From Liquidambar formosana (lineage: Eukaryota; Streptophyta; Magnoliopsida; Saxifragales; Altingiaceae), in assembly GCA_039720395.1 (NCBI GenBank), contig CM077832.1:12838966-12902965 (forward strand): DNA of 64,000 nucleotides. Reading direction: 5' to 3'. Below are positions 37,701-52,057 of this stretch, in pieces. The translations under genes were made by a program, and so were the position numbers. The first letter of the stretch is position 1. Each line of letters begins with the position of its first letter. The notes beneath the pieces were generated by a model, which was given only the letters and a program-made list of their open reading frames with translations, had not been told where the DNA came from and made no database searches.

Positions 37701-40700
37701 TTAAATTGCATGTTTTGTCAAACATGGCCTATCTTTGTGGGACGGAGGGAGTAGTTTCTTTTGTTATGTTGTGATTGTTTCAATTTTCTTTTGTGGCTTA
37801 AATTGTGATTGCTAAAACTTTTGTGCCATCTACCCATGGACTTAAATATCACTATATATCGACGATATATCGCGATATATCGTCATATCGGAGGTCAGCA
37901 AAACGATATTGCATTGTGATATTGAAAGATTTTGAAAAAAACACAATTTCGAGAGATATCGTCGATATATCGCGATATATCGACGATATATCGTTTACTT
38001 TAAATTTCGTTAATTTTTTGCCATTTATCGAGAATATTTTGTGGATATATTGACGATATCACCCATACCGGCACTAGGGATCTTTTTTTCCTTTTTGTTT
38101 CTGAGTGTTGCACTGCTGTACTCATCCTTGCCGTTGTTGACAAAGAAGAACTGCCGATATGCCGTAACTTTCATCCTATAATTGTTGGCGACGACTAAGA
38201 AAAAAACAGAAGAGAAGAGGAGAACTTACATACCTGGGAAGAAGCTGCTGATCGTGCCGTCATCCTTCTTCCTCACTACTGCCGGTGCTGCTGTCTTTGC
38301 CACCGGCGTTGTTTGAATTTGCCCTCTTTTCTTGTTACCTCAAGCCGACTGTGAAGTGTTCAGAAAAGGCTCTTTTGAAGCCTTATCTTTTTATCTTTTT
38401 TTTTATTATTTATAAATCTAAAGCCTTATCACATGACTCTTTTTAAAAATGAAATAAACCTATTTTTATTAAAACACCCACTTTTTACATATATTTGCAA
38501 ATGCAACCCCATAATTTTTTTTACTTTACATTCTTACCTTTAACTTTATAATGTTTTTAAAAGAAGCCTACTAATTTTTGTGCATTTAATTTTTATTTGT
38601 TTATTATGTTTAGTATTTTACATATATTTACAATAATGGCCTTTATTTTAGTTTCATTTTATATTTAAATGTTACAAATATTTATTTTAATGTTATGTAA
38701 CATATAAGTGTGAAATTTGCATAACTTTGTAATATCTATTTGCTCAGCGTCACACATTTTTTGTACCCTATACAGCACTTACTTGTCTTATAGAGATTTA
38801 ATTTGCAATCTTTTGATTACAAATTGTGTATTAAGATCTAAAACATTATTTCTCAGAATTTCTATTATTTATTTTCTTAGCGTATCACATTGTTTATACC
38901 CTACACAACATACACTTGTATTATACACATTTAAATTACAATATTTTGGTGCTAGATTGTGTATTAGAGTTTAAATCATTGTTTTTCAGAGTTTCAATAA
39001 AAATATCCGTGTTTAACTCATAATATCCACCATATCTTTAAAACGATATCGATATTGTCGATATATCCAACGATATATCCGATATATCCACATTTTTGGA
39101 CCCTCGATATACCCATCGATATCGATATTAAAGTCCTTGCATCTACCCATAAATACATGTAATGCATAATAGTACAATCACTTGTGGAAGTATATAAAAT
39201 CAAAACAAATCCCTCTTTGTTTTAGTAAGTTGTGGAGCCCACGTTGGCTGTTGGTTTATAAATTTGTAGTACTCTAGACCTTGTTATTGAGGTATTTGGT
39301 GACTTTGAAGGGGGCCAATGTCTTTGTTATGAGATGTATTATAAGTCAATATGGGGGTATTCTTGTCTTTATATTTCTTTCATTATATAATAAGAGTTTA
39401 GGGTATTAGGGTTAATTAATTAGAACCCTAAGACCATGTCTTACAACATGGTATCAGAGCCATGAGAGAAGCCGTAGGAGTCAATTTGCTCCGACGACCC
39501 ACGGCGACCCACATCGACCACCAGCGATCCTTTCTCTGACGACATCGACCACCGACGACTTCTATTTGAACAACCAGCAAACCTACATGACCCATGTACC
39601 ACTACTATTAGCTTCTCCAACCAACAACGAAGCTTCTCTTCACTCCGACAACCTACGTTACCACCAGCGAAGCTTCTCTTCCCTCCGACGACCCACGCTG
39701 ACCACTGGTGAGCCTACCCAAATAGTTTTCGACGTCGGAGGGTCTACCCAAATAGTTTTCACCGTTGTTTGCTCTAGCTATCCCTTCGAATCCTCGCCAG
39801 ACAAGTTTCTCATGGTCTAAAACCCTTTCGAACATTCTTTTTGCCTCGATTCTCTCTGGTTAGGGATTCCCACAACTAAACCTCAACAATTGACGACCTA
39901 CATCAGACCCTAGGTGTTGATACACCTTCCCATGGTGCTGTTGGTAGCCTAAAGCTTCATCCTTGATCCTATTTTCTTGGATTTGTGATGGCTGGCCTAT
40001 GTGATAACTCTTGGATGTGTGATTTTGTTGTTGGCAACCCCCGTGGACTTATTTTTTGCAATATGAAGTCCTTAAGCCTCCTTTATTGAGATTTGCTATT
40101 GTTGCGTTGAATGTTTTGCCTACTTTTGTTTTTGGGCCAACATCTTTTAGTCGGATAATCTTATTGTGTTATGGAATCTAACGAGAACTTAACCCCAAGT
40201 TTTCTTTTATCTACGGATTTGCTACCTATCACAACCATCCGGTTGAATGGTAGTAATTATGCGCATCGGGCGCAAGTTATTGAGGTGTTTTTGCTTGTAC
40301 GGAAGAAATTTAAGTTTTTTATTGATGATCCCCCGGTGACTACTGATAAGTCCTATGCTGATTAGAAGGTCGAGAATGCTTAGATTCGTAGTAGCTTATG
40401 GAACAGTATGGAACCTAACATTAGTTGCAAGTCTTATTTTTCTTTCTACAGCAAAACTTGTTTAGGAACAAGCCCGAGAATTGTACTTCGGTGCCAATAA
40501 CCTTTCTCGGATTTACAATCTTCATTAGAATTATATTTCACTTGGTTTGGATGATCAGTCTTTAGCAGAGTATTATGTTCGGTTTAAAACTATCTATAAG
40601 GAGATTAATCTATATGAACCTATCTCTACTGATGTTAGAGTTATGTAGCGACTAGCGCGAGTGTATGCATGTCGCTCGTTTCTTTCTGGTCTGCCATCTT

Positions 40701-43700
40701 CATTTGATTCAGTTAAATCCCAAATATTAGGTAGCAGAGATCTTCTTTCTTTGAGTGAGGTTTTTAGTCGTCTTTGACAAGCCTTTTTATCTAGTTCGAC
40801 TATCTCTTCAGGTGTTCCTTCCATTGAAAAATCTGCTTTAGCTACTAGCACTACGGGAGAAAGTGGTAATTTTCATGGCTCATTTAGAGCCAGTCGTGGA
40901 GGCCGAGGTCGTGGTGGCGGCATGGTTCGAAATCTCAGTTGTCTCGCCCGAGATCTCATCGGGACGTCACGCTCTCGTCCAGCACCGATACAAGAATTCC
41001 CGACGGTATAGAGATATAGCGTGAACTCCATCTCTCGGACGAGAAACTCGAGATATTAGACGAGACGGGACGATACGCTTGAGATCTTGTTCTCCCAGCT
41101 AGTCTCGGTCGAAATCTCGTGCAATTCGTACGAGAACATACAGTTCATTAATCGTCACTTCAGATCTGGTTGTAGCCGTGAGTTGCAGATCCGGTCGACT
41201 AGTTCGTGAATCATCCCTTCTCTGTGTCTTCTAGATCGTGGCTTGCCTTAGGGTGGCTCGACTGGTTCGTCTCTTTGTTTGGAATCCAGATCCGGTCATC
41301 TCCCCTTCAGATCTGGTTGTCGGCCGGTGATCGTAGCTTCTCGAAGTCGTCGGTCGTCAGTTCGTCACTGGTCTTCTTCTGCCTTTCGTCACACAGAGAG
41401 TCTCTTGTCGTCATTGGTCGCATACAGAGTCCTTTGGTCACACACAGAGTCCGTCACTCGTCGTCGGAGTTGTCGCATGTTGTTGTCGACTGGTTCGTCT
41501 CCTTGTTTTTATTTCATGAAGATTCGTTGGGCCGCATGTTTTTGTTTTTATTTTTGGTTTCTTTTTTTATTTATTTTTTAAATTGTTGTTGGTTTTTTTT
41601 TTCTTTTTTTCTTCCCCCAATTTTTTTATGGACCTACATATTTAGATTTTTTTTCCTTTTTTTTTTTTTTTTGGATAAATGATAATGAACTTATAAATCT
41701 GTTAATTTTATTGAAAGTAAATGGTTTTTTTTTCTTTCTAAAATTACAAAAAGACGAATTTTTTATAAAAGAAAATTGTTTTTCAAACTAATTTCGAAAA
41801 CATATTTTCTTTGATTTTTTTTTTTAAAATTTTGAATTTTCTGTTTTTCATAAAAAAGAACTTAAAAAATATGAAAAATGTATGAGTGATCATGGATCTA
41901 AGATATTTTATATGTGAGTGGTTAGGCAGCATATATGCACAATTAATTTACAAAATTATTTCGAAAAAATATGTTTGCTTGAATTTTTTTATAATTTCGA
42001 ATTTTTTGTTTTTATAAAATAAAATTAAATAATATGAGAAATCCATGAATACCATGGATCTCAAATATGTTGTACCCTCATACGTGAGTGGTTGTGTGGC
42101 ATATACGCATAATTAATTTGCAAAATTGTTTGGAAAAAAATATACGCATAATTATGTAATGTTTATTTATGTTCTTTGGGATTATATTAGATATCGAAAA
42201 TTCAAAGATAGTGTTATTTTATGTTACAGTAGTGTGTTAGCGCCTATTTTTATGTTTTCGATTATATTATGTGCCTCGAGTTCATTATTTTGCTTATTTG
42301 ATGGTTCCAATTTAATCATAATATTTTTTTAAATTTTTCTATGATTTTTTAAAATTTTTTCAAACATTGTTTCATGCGTAAAGTTGCATCTCACCCGAAA
42401 TGCGACAGGTTAGGCGAGACCGAGATGACCGAGACCGAAATGCGACGTGGACCGAGATCGAGACTTTGAACCATGGGTGGGGGCTGTGGCCGTGGTAGAG
42501 GTCGTGGTCCTCGGAAGTGTACTCATTGTGGTGGTGATAACCACACAGTTGATTTCTGTTTTAAGCTCTATGGTAGACCTTCAGCTTCAGCTAATGAGGC
42601 TGTGTTTCATAACGATAGTGATTTTCAAGCTAATGCTCCTCTTCCTACAGCTACTCCATCTGTTCAGACTGGTTCTTCCACTACTCATACCTCTCGCATT
42701 ATCCACACAGCCTATTGTCCACATAGCCTAGCATTACTACCTCCTCCACTGCTACCCTAGCCCAGACAGGTAATCCTATAGCTTTCCTCGCCATTCGTAG
42801 TCTATGGGTCATCGACTCTGGCGCTACAGATCATATGACAGGTACCTCAAGTATGTTGTCTCATTTGCATCACTCTGTTTCGTCACTCGGTGTCACTTCA
42901 ACATATAGTTCAACTTCACCCATCTCTAGATTGGGCAATGCTAATCTTTCATCCACACTTCTTCTCACCTCTGTTTTGTTCCTAAATTTCCTTTTAGTCT
43001 TACGTTTGTTAGTAGGATTACTAAATCTTTGAATTGTTCCGTGACATTCTTTCCCACTCATTGTGTATTTCAGGATCTCAAGCCTAGGAAGATGATTGGT
43101 GGCGGGCGTGAGTCCAGTGGCCTTTATTATTTTCACCCTGAGAGTTCCCATCTTCGACTGCTTTTCAGTCTTCCGTCTCGGTGATGGAGCATCACTGCTG
43201 CCTAGGACATCGCTCTCTCTAGAATCTCAAGTTGTTGGTTCCTGAGTGTCATCAAATTGAGTCTCTGTCTTGTGAAGCATGTCAATTTAGTAAGCACCAT
43301 CGTGTGCCCTTTGTGTCTAAGTTAGAGAGTCGGGTTTCTTGCTCGTTTCATTTAGTCCATTCAGATGTTTGGGTCTCAATCGTGTCAAATCTTATTTAGG
43401 ATTTAGGTATTTCTTTATTTTTGTGGATGATTTTTCCAGAAAGACTTATCTTTACTTATGAAGGAGCGTTCTGAATTGTATGCTATTTTTCAGGCATTTT
43501 ATAATGAAATAAAGACTCAATTTGATGTTTCTATTCGTATATTTTGATCTAATAGTGCAAAGGAGTTTACTTTATTTACTTTCTTTGCTCAGCATGGCAT
43601 TATTCATCAAACTTCTTGCAATTACACTCCTCAACAGAATGGGGTTAATGAGCATAAAATGCAACATTTATTAGAGACTACTCGGGCATTATTATTTCAG

Positions 43701-46700
43701 ATGCATGTTCCTAAGCTATATTGGAGTGATGCTGTTCTTATAGCCTGCTACCTTAACAATCGCATGCCTTCTACTATCCTTGCTCAACAATCCCTTTATG
43801 CTACTCTGTTCCTTGGAGTCACTCCCTTCTCTTTGTCTCCCAAAGTATTTAGTTCTGTGTTTTTTCCATGTATTGAGTTCGGGGGGGTGATAAACTTGAT
43901 CCCAGATCCATTCGATGCATCTTTCTTGGCTATTCTCGAACCCAAAAAGGATACAAGTGTTATTCTCCCTCATTGAAACGTCATTTTGTGTGTGCTGATG
44001 TTACGTTTCTCTAGTCTGTTCCTTATTTTCCCCCTTTCTCTGATGTTCTGTCTGATTTTTGTCCTCCATGTCTTCCTACCTTGCCTCCTCCTCCAACTGT
44101 TCAATCTCCTCCTATTTTGAAACCACTTTAGGTTTGTACTCGGCGGCGAGTCCAGCAGACTGGTCCTTCACTGACCCTGTCACTGACTCCTCCCAGTCTG
44201 GAGATCCACCTATTCATTCGGCTCCTGTAGCTTTATTACCTACCTCTGATGCAGATTATTTGCCTATTGCTTTACGTAAAGGTACACGTTCTTGTACTCT
44301 TCATCCCATATCTAATTTTGTCTCTTACACCCCTGTTTCTTCTTCTTTTCGTGCTTTTGTTACATCTTTATCAAATACCTCGCTTCCAAAGTCTGTTCAG
44401 GAGGTCTTGTCTTTACCTGGTTGGAGAATAGCTATGGAAGATGAGATGTCTGCTCTTCATCATAATCAAACATCGGAACTTGTGCCACTGCCTCCCGGGA
44501 AGTCACTTGTCGATTGTCGTTTGGTGTATACAATTAAGCACTTGCCTGATGGATCTATAGAGCGCCTTAAGGCTCGGCTAGTGGCTAAAGGCTACACCCA
44601 GACTTATGGTGTGGATTATACAGAGACATTTTCCCCAGTCGCTAAAATTGCTTTTGTTCGTATTTTGATTTCTCTCGCCTCTTGCTTTAGGTTGGCCTCT
44701 TTTTCAATTGGATGTCAGAAATGCCTTCTTACATGGGGAGATTTAGGAAGAGGTTTATATAGAGTAACCACCTGGGTTTGTTGCCTAGGGGGGAGTCTGG
44801 GAAAGTGTGCAGACTTCATAAGGTGATTTATGGCCTAAAGCAATCTCCAAGAGCATGGTTTGGCAAGTTCAGTGAGACTATTTTACAGTTTGGGATGCGT
44901 CGTTGTCAGTCTAATCATTCTGTGTTCTCTTTCACTTCTGAGCGAGGAAAGATTTTATTAGTGGTCTATATGGATGATATCATTATTATTGGGATGATCA
45001 ATTAGGCATTAATAATTTGAAGGCCTTTCTACAGACTCAATTTCAAACCAAAGACTTGAGGAACTTACTTTACTTCTTGGGTATTGAGGTAGCCCGCTCC
45101 AAGGTATTAGTCTCTCACAGAGAAAGTATGTATTGGATATTCTTGAGGAGATTGGTTTGTTGGGGACAAAGCCTGTGAAAACACCTATGGATCCGAATGT
45201 GAAGTTGCATACTAATTATAGGGAATTATTGCCAGATCCAGAGAGATATCGGTGTTTAGTAGGTAAATTGAATTACCTTACTATCACTCGTCGGGATGTT
45301 TCATTTGTTGTTAGTGTGGTCAGTCAGTTCATGACAGTTCCATGTGTTCCGCATTGGGAGGCAGTGATCAGAGTAGTGCGGTACCTAAAGAGTAATCCCG
45401 GCCTGTGGTCTCCTATATAAATCTAGTGGTCATTTAATGGTAGAAGGATTTACTGATTCTAACTGGGCTGGTTTTCCATTTGATCGGAGGTTTACAACGG
45501 GATATTGCACTTTTTTGGGTGGTCATTTAATCACATGGAAAAGTAAGAAATAAAGTGTAGTTGCCAGGTCTAATGCTGAAGCCGAATATCGAGAAATGGC
45601 TCATACATCCTGTGAAATGTCATGGATTAAGCATCTCTTGGGAGAAATGGGATTTGAGATTCCTTTACCTATGAAGATGTATTGTGATAATCAGGCTGCT
45701 ATTCATATCGTCTCAAATCCTGTATTTCATGAGAGAATAAGCATATTGAGGTGGATTGTCATCTTGTTCGTGAGAAGGTGGAGAATGGCTTAATAGTGAC
45801 TCCTTATGTTTCTACCCAAGATTAGCTTGTAGACTTGTTTGCTAAGCCTCTATCTAAGGCTTACTTGAACTTATTGTGTTGCAAGTTGGGGTTATATGAT
45901 ATATACTCACCAACTTGAGGGGGAGTGTTATGAGATGTATTATGGGTCAATATGGGGGTATTCTTGTCTTTATATTTCTTTCATTATATAATAAGAGTTT
46001 AGGGTATTAGGGTTAATTAATTAGAACCCTAAGACCATGTTTTACAATAGTCTTAACCCAGCTTCTGGGTATTATCAGTTGTTGATTGGTTAGTATTAGT
46101 GGTCTCCAAGCATTGGTTTCTTAGTTGTTTGTTGATTTTGTTGCAATGGCTAAAGATAAATCTACTATTAAGACCGAGGAAAATGTCTCCCCATTCAAGG
46201 ATGATGAGATGCCCAAATCTATTACCTCAAAGAAGTTGAATGGTGTGAATTATTTGGCTTGGGCACATGAAGTTAATGTTTCCTTATGCAAAAAGCGAAG
46301 GTTGTAGTATATAATTGACAATTCTCCTAGTTTGAGTGATCCTACTTATGAAGATTGGATGTGAGGACTCGTTTGTTATGGAATGGTTACGGCATAGTAT
46401 GGAACCTCACGTTGCTACCACTATTGAATTTTGTGACTCTTCCAAGAAGATTTGGGATTCGATTGCAGATTCATTTTCTCATCAAAATTATGTTTTTTGT
46501 GTCTATGTACTCAATGGGACAATTTTCACTACTAGACAGTCAAGGAAGCCATTGGCTAGTACTATAGTATTCTTAAAAATTTGTGGGACCAATTATTTCA
46601 ATATAGGCCTTTTACTATTGATCTACAAGTAGCAAAACCATCATTGGGGGGAGTTTATGATAGCTTTCTTATTATCTGGCCTAGACTTTGATCTTCGAGA

Positions 46701-49700
46701 ATTAAAGATCAGATTCTTGCTAGTGAAACCTTACCTACAACTACTAATGCATACTCCGGTTGCTACGTTCTTCTCTGGGATATACGTTCTCCATTGATAC
46801 TTCTTTAGACACTACTACCTTGGTTTTAGTAGTACCGGCCGTGGAGGCCAAAATTTTCATGGTGGTCCTCATAGTGGTGGTCATGGACTAAAATATCCAT
46901 GATATCTTTGATATATCCACGCCATATCCGTGTATCCGTACCCTTCGATACGATATTTGACTGACATATCTAGTTCAAAAAATATCTTTATGATATTGTC
47001 GATATTTTTGATAAAATCTCGATATATCTCAATATATCCATAATATCTTCTTTCTTTCACATGGTATCGTCGATATATCGATTACCGAATATATCCACTA
47101 TATCGAGGATATATATCAACGATATTGAGATATTCATTTTCTTGTTATTGTGTCAAAATTATCACCTCTTACTCTTTTCATATTGATTTATATAAATATT
47201 TTAATTATACTAATTGCTTCAATTAGTGTTATGAAGTAACAACTTTCATTTATTTTGTTAAAATATTCATTTTTTCGCTTAATGTAGCACAATTTTTATA
47301 CCCTACACAATACAGTGCTTGTCAAATACACATTTAAATTGCAATATTTTGATTCTAAATTATTTATTGGAGTCTAATCATTGTTCCCAGAGTTTCAATG
47401 GAAATATACATGTTTAACTAACAATATCTGTCATATCTCTTAATCGATATCGAAATTTTTGATATATCCATCGATATATCTGTATTTTTGGAGCCTCAAT
47501 ATATCCATTGATATTGATATTTAAGTCCTTGTTGGTGGTTGTACTAGTGGTCATTGTTTTCTAAAGTTTCAATGAAAATTTTCATGTTTAACTAATAATG
47601 TCTGTCATATATCTAAAGGGCCAGGCTATTGCCACCACATAAAATACTCTAAGCCCCCTAATTAATTTATATTTTTTAAGTTTTATGAAAAATATAAAAA
47701 AAATTTACGAAAACTAATCACATAGTCTACTAAAAAACATCATTCCAGACAACTTTGTAGAAGAATTTATTTCCAAAATTTGTCATTTAAGTACACTTTT
47801 TGGCCATTTTTCATGAAAAATGATATAAAGATTGTAAATGGCCAAAAAGTCTGCTTAAATGATAGATTTTGAAAAAATTTCCTCCTACAAAGTTGTTCAG
47901 AACGATGTTTTTTAGTGAACAACGTAATTAGTTTTTGTAAAAACCTTTTATATTTTTAATAAAATCTTAAAAAGTGTAAATTAATGGGGGGCTTAGAGTA
48001 CTTCATGTGGTGGCAATAGCCCCCCTCATATCTAAATCGATATCAATATTTTCAATATGTCTGATATATCCATTAATATATCCTTGTTTTTGGACTCTCA
48101 ATATATCCATCGATATCGATATTTAAGTCCTTGGGAGAGGCTGCTACACATGTAATATTACCTGAATTAGCTAAGGTAATAGTGGAGGAAAAAGGCTGAG
48201 CCGGAGGAAGTGCAGTGCACAAAGAAGATTGCTAATAATAGTGAAGTGGCACATTTTTGGACCCTGATAATGTGCCACTTCACTATTGCTGATCTTGTTC
48301 ACTATTCCTTGTATTGCTTGGTAGCAATTAGTTGTGAGGAAAAAGTCTCTGGCTTTGTAGTTGAACTGTGCTTTCTTGTTTTGTCGCCCACTTAGTTTCA
48401 TGTTGTGGTTCGATTATCTTTCGAAAATTTTATAATTTCCTGCTGTTTATTTGTTTATGTCATGTGATTTGGATTACAGTTTGAAATGATACCGGACCCT
48501 GAGCTTCCAGGTCACCTTCTACTGGAACAGTATCAGGTATGTTGATGGAATTGCTGTTTTATTCATTGTTTCTATCTGGTGCTAAAGATTTACAATTTTT
48601 TATTACCAAAACATGTTTCTAACTCTCCATGATGATTTCCTGACAGGAGTTTTACACTTTGATTTTTTTTGTTTGTATTATACTATTCATGAATTTTTGT
48701 TTCGTGGATGCCTTTTGATTAATTAAGATTGTATGAAATTTAGGCTCAACTAGTGTCTGCAGTTCGCACTGCCTTAGACACATCCTCTGGTCCTGTTCTT
48801 TTGGAGGCAGGCTTGCAGCTGGCTACTAAGGTTCAGATATATACATACATACATGTACATGTATTTTTATTCAATATTTTCCAATTATGATGTGTCTAAT
48901 CAAATTCGCAATGTGAAATTTTCAGATTCTAACTAGTGGAATAATCAGTGGGGATCAAGTTGCAGTTAAGCGCATATTTTCATTAATTTCACGCCCACTG
49001 AATGACTTTAAGGACCTCTATTATCCTTCATTTGCAGAATGGGTGTCATCCAAGGTATACCCATTTTACTGTTCTTTATTTCTTTGATTTACTTGAAGTG
49101 GACAAATTCCTGGGATCTGTTTTACTTCTCTATTGAATTTTCTGGTATCTAACTGCTTATTAAGATGAAGACTCTGATGCCAAATTTTCTTTGGACTTTT
49201 TCTAGATAAAAATAAGGCTTTTAGCTGCTCATGCCTCTCTTAAATGTTATACATACGCGTTCTTGAGGAGACATTACAGTGGGGTTCCAGATGAGTATTT
49301 GGCGCTATTACCTTTATTTTCAAAAAGCTCAAGCATTCTGGGGAAGTACTGGATATGGATTCTAAAGGATTATAGTCATATTTGCTTCCGCTTGCATCTT
49401 AACAGAAATGTAAGCTTGATAATCTTGAAATCTGTTAGTCTGTTCTGTGGCTGCATGTCTATATAATGATATATATATAGATATATATCAGTTCCGGTCA
49501 GGTAAGAACGTCCTGATATAAGTTATATCAGCACCATGCATTGGGGGTTTTACCTCATGCATTGGCCCTATGCACCCTGTAAACCACCAATGCACGGGGT
49601 ACAACCCCCAATGCGGGTGCTGATATATATCAGCATCTACCTGACCGGGAATGTGTGTATATACATATATATATAGATAAATGTTTCAAGCGAATAGCAA

Positions 49701-52022
49701 AGCTTCATAATTAAGTAAGCTATTAGTGTTGCTCTTAGGCTACATTCTTATGGCTGTTGCACACTACTTACAGTGGAAACCGTTCCTTGATGGCATCCAA
49801 TCACCACTGGTTTCATCAAAGTTGCGGCCCTGTTTAGAAGAAGCCTGGCCAGTAATTTTGCAAGCACTTGCACTAGATGCAGTTCCTGTAAATCTTGATG
49901 TGAATGGATCTTCTGAATCCACTTTTGAAAATATAGCAAGAAATACCTCAATATCTGGATACAACATGGTTGAACTAGAGTCAGAAGAATTTCGGTTTCT
50001 ATGGGGCTTTGCTCTACTTGTTCTATTTCAGAGACAACATCCAACCCTTGGTGTACATGTTATTCCACTGGGTTCTGCTAAAGCTAAATTTGGTGGAGAC
50101 TTATCAATTGAAGAAACGAATTCTCTAAGTTTGAAGTTATATGAGGTTGTGCTACCAGTGTTCCAGTTTCTCTCAACACAGAGGTTTTTCAGCATGGGAT
50201 TTCTTAAAATAGACATTTGTCGGGAATTGCTGCAGGTAGTGATCTTTGTTCCTCATGTCTGAATAGCTTTTGAAGATTACTTTTCTCTATATGATGAATT
50301 CATCATTTCTCCCTAACATCTATTTTATCCATGAAATGTTGGACACTTCTCCTAGTGAACATTTGTGTCCACTTGTTGACATGACACGTATGCCCACCCA
50401 TGTCTAAAGCCTGTTCGGACACTTACAAAAGAGTTCAGATTTATTTACCAAAAGAATGTGTAGGACAGGTTTTCTCTTCTGTTTTTTTTCTTTACAGAAC
50501 CTATTTTAAAGTTTTTTTTCTTCACCTTGTTTTACTTTTTATATTTTCTTCCATGTACACACGCATACTCAAATCAAACATAAAAGTCAAAATAAACCTG
50601 ACTATACATTTAGGGCTTGTGCTGTGCTCTGTTTTAGTTCTCTTTTTTATTTCTCTCTTATTATTTTTCCTTTTATTTTTGTTTTCATATTTATCCCTAA
50701 TTTTCTTATTTGATGCCTTCCCACAGAATGAGATCACCATTAGCTATTTTAGCATTCCTAAAAATTTCCTTTACTTATCTAAAAGGAGATAGGTAGGTTC
50801 ATGCCTATCTGCATTAGAGCATGATAGTTCACTCACAAGTCACAAGTATGGCTTGAAATTTCATGTCAATGAGGGCATTTTGGAATTTTGAATATTTGAA
50901 ACTTCCATAGTTTTACCACCTTTTATGCACGTGATGGCACATGTTAAGCCACTCAATTTGCTTTTTACATTCACTTTTAGAGATTCCTTTAATTTTTGTT
51001 AGAATAAACCAAGTACCATGGTTGGTGTGACCATTTATGCTTTGCAGGCAAGTAGGCATTCAACCACATTTTTAATAAATAACTATATTTGAATGAAGGC
51101 CGTACACTTACTTGATATGACCTCCCATGATGCATGGATTTGGATACATTGGTACAGCAAAGTCTGGGAAATGAAGATTTTTTCCCCCTTTTTTTTTTTT
51201 TTTTGGTAAGCAACCGAAGGAGCTTCAAGCATCATAGAGAAGCTAAGGATCGAGAAGATTCATTGACCAGAATTCTTTTGTTTGTAATTTGGATGATGGC
51301 ATTATAAGTCACCAACTCCAAATCTGGTCAGAATTATGGAAAATGAAGATAAGCTAGGAAGCACGGACACGCCTGTTTTGGAGATGTGGCTGTGTCCAAC
51401 ACGTGTCGAACACGGACACGCTCCCGACACGCCTCCGACACGTGTTGGACACATTCCGTACGTGTCAAAAAAATAAAAATAAAAATAAAAAAATAATTTC
51501 AGGACACTTATGGGACACGGCTCCGACACTTGTAGGACACGGCGTGAGAAGGGAGTAGACTGCCTTTCGCCATTGATGGAGGTGGACGTCCACAGTTGTT
51601 AGGAAATTGAACCCACAAAAAATTGAAAAGAAACAAACTAAAGATAAAAAAAAATAACTCTTCTGCTGTTGTTGCCGTTGCCGTTGCCGTTGCTATTGCC
51701 GTTGCCGTTGCTATTGCCGTTGCCGACTCGCTTCTCCATCTTCGTCTGCATCTCTTCATCTCGCTTCTCCCTATTTCTCTATTTGGAAAACAAGAGATGA
51801 GTAACTTTTTTGCTTTTTGACCGAAGGCTTAAAAGAAGGGAGAAGGGATTCCTGTACTGCTGTACAGCTAGCTATAATGAGTTTTCTTTAACCAGGGTAT
51901 GATTTAAGTCAACTATAGTAACTTATGAAAAGGGGTTAAAGAGCAGTGAGCCATATAGTCCTTACGGTGGGCGCACAAAAATGTTCAAACTTCCAATAAT
52001 TTTTTAAAACATTGCATAAAAT

Positions 52023-52057
<35 letters not shown>

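Larger units (their letters stand above)
39325..46049 (+). mobile_element. Copia LTR retrotransposon, complete ends, broken genes
   Basis: Two 124-bp terminal repeats (39325-39448 and 45926-46049) differ at about 4 positions. A perfect 5-bp duplication gtctt flanks the element (39320-39324 and 46050-46054). Domain order is gag, zinc knuckle, protease, integrase, reverse transcriptase, RNase H, as in Copia. A hAT element at 40921-42475 interrupts gag. It inserted into an older Copia relic, whose gag resumes at about 46146. Confidence 0.92.
35456..48479 (+). other. Intron 21 (13.0 kb), remaining content
   Basis: The largest intron of the gene, nearly all of it insertions listed separately. 35570-35775 and 36015-36120 resemble pieces of one LINE split by the SINE. 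36120-36630, 39140-39319 and 48134-48479 are otherwise unassigned. Confidence 0.65.

Noticed and set aside
41206..41682. 158-codon plus-strand open frame
   Set aside because: It lies inside the hAT element at 40921-42475, its C-terminus is a T-rich tract, and no domain is recognisable.
49726..49773. Extension of SWEETIE exon 26 upstream of the acceptor
   Set aside because: The frame is open to an ATG at 49726, but exon 25 joins at WKPFLDG after cttacag, so the upstream part is intron.
50400..50792. 130-codon open frame after exon 26
   Set aside because: It is Phe/Leu-rich translation of T-rich intron DNA with no homology I recognise.
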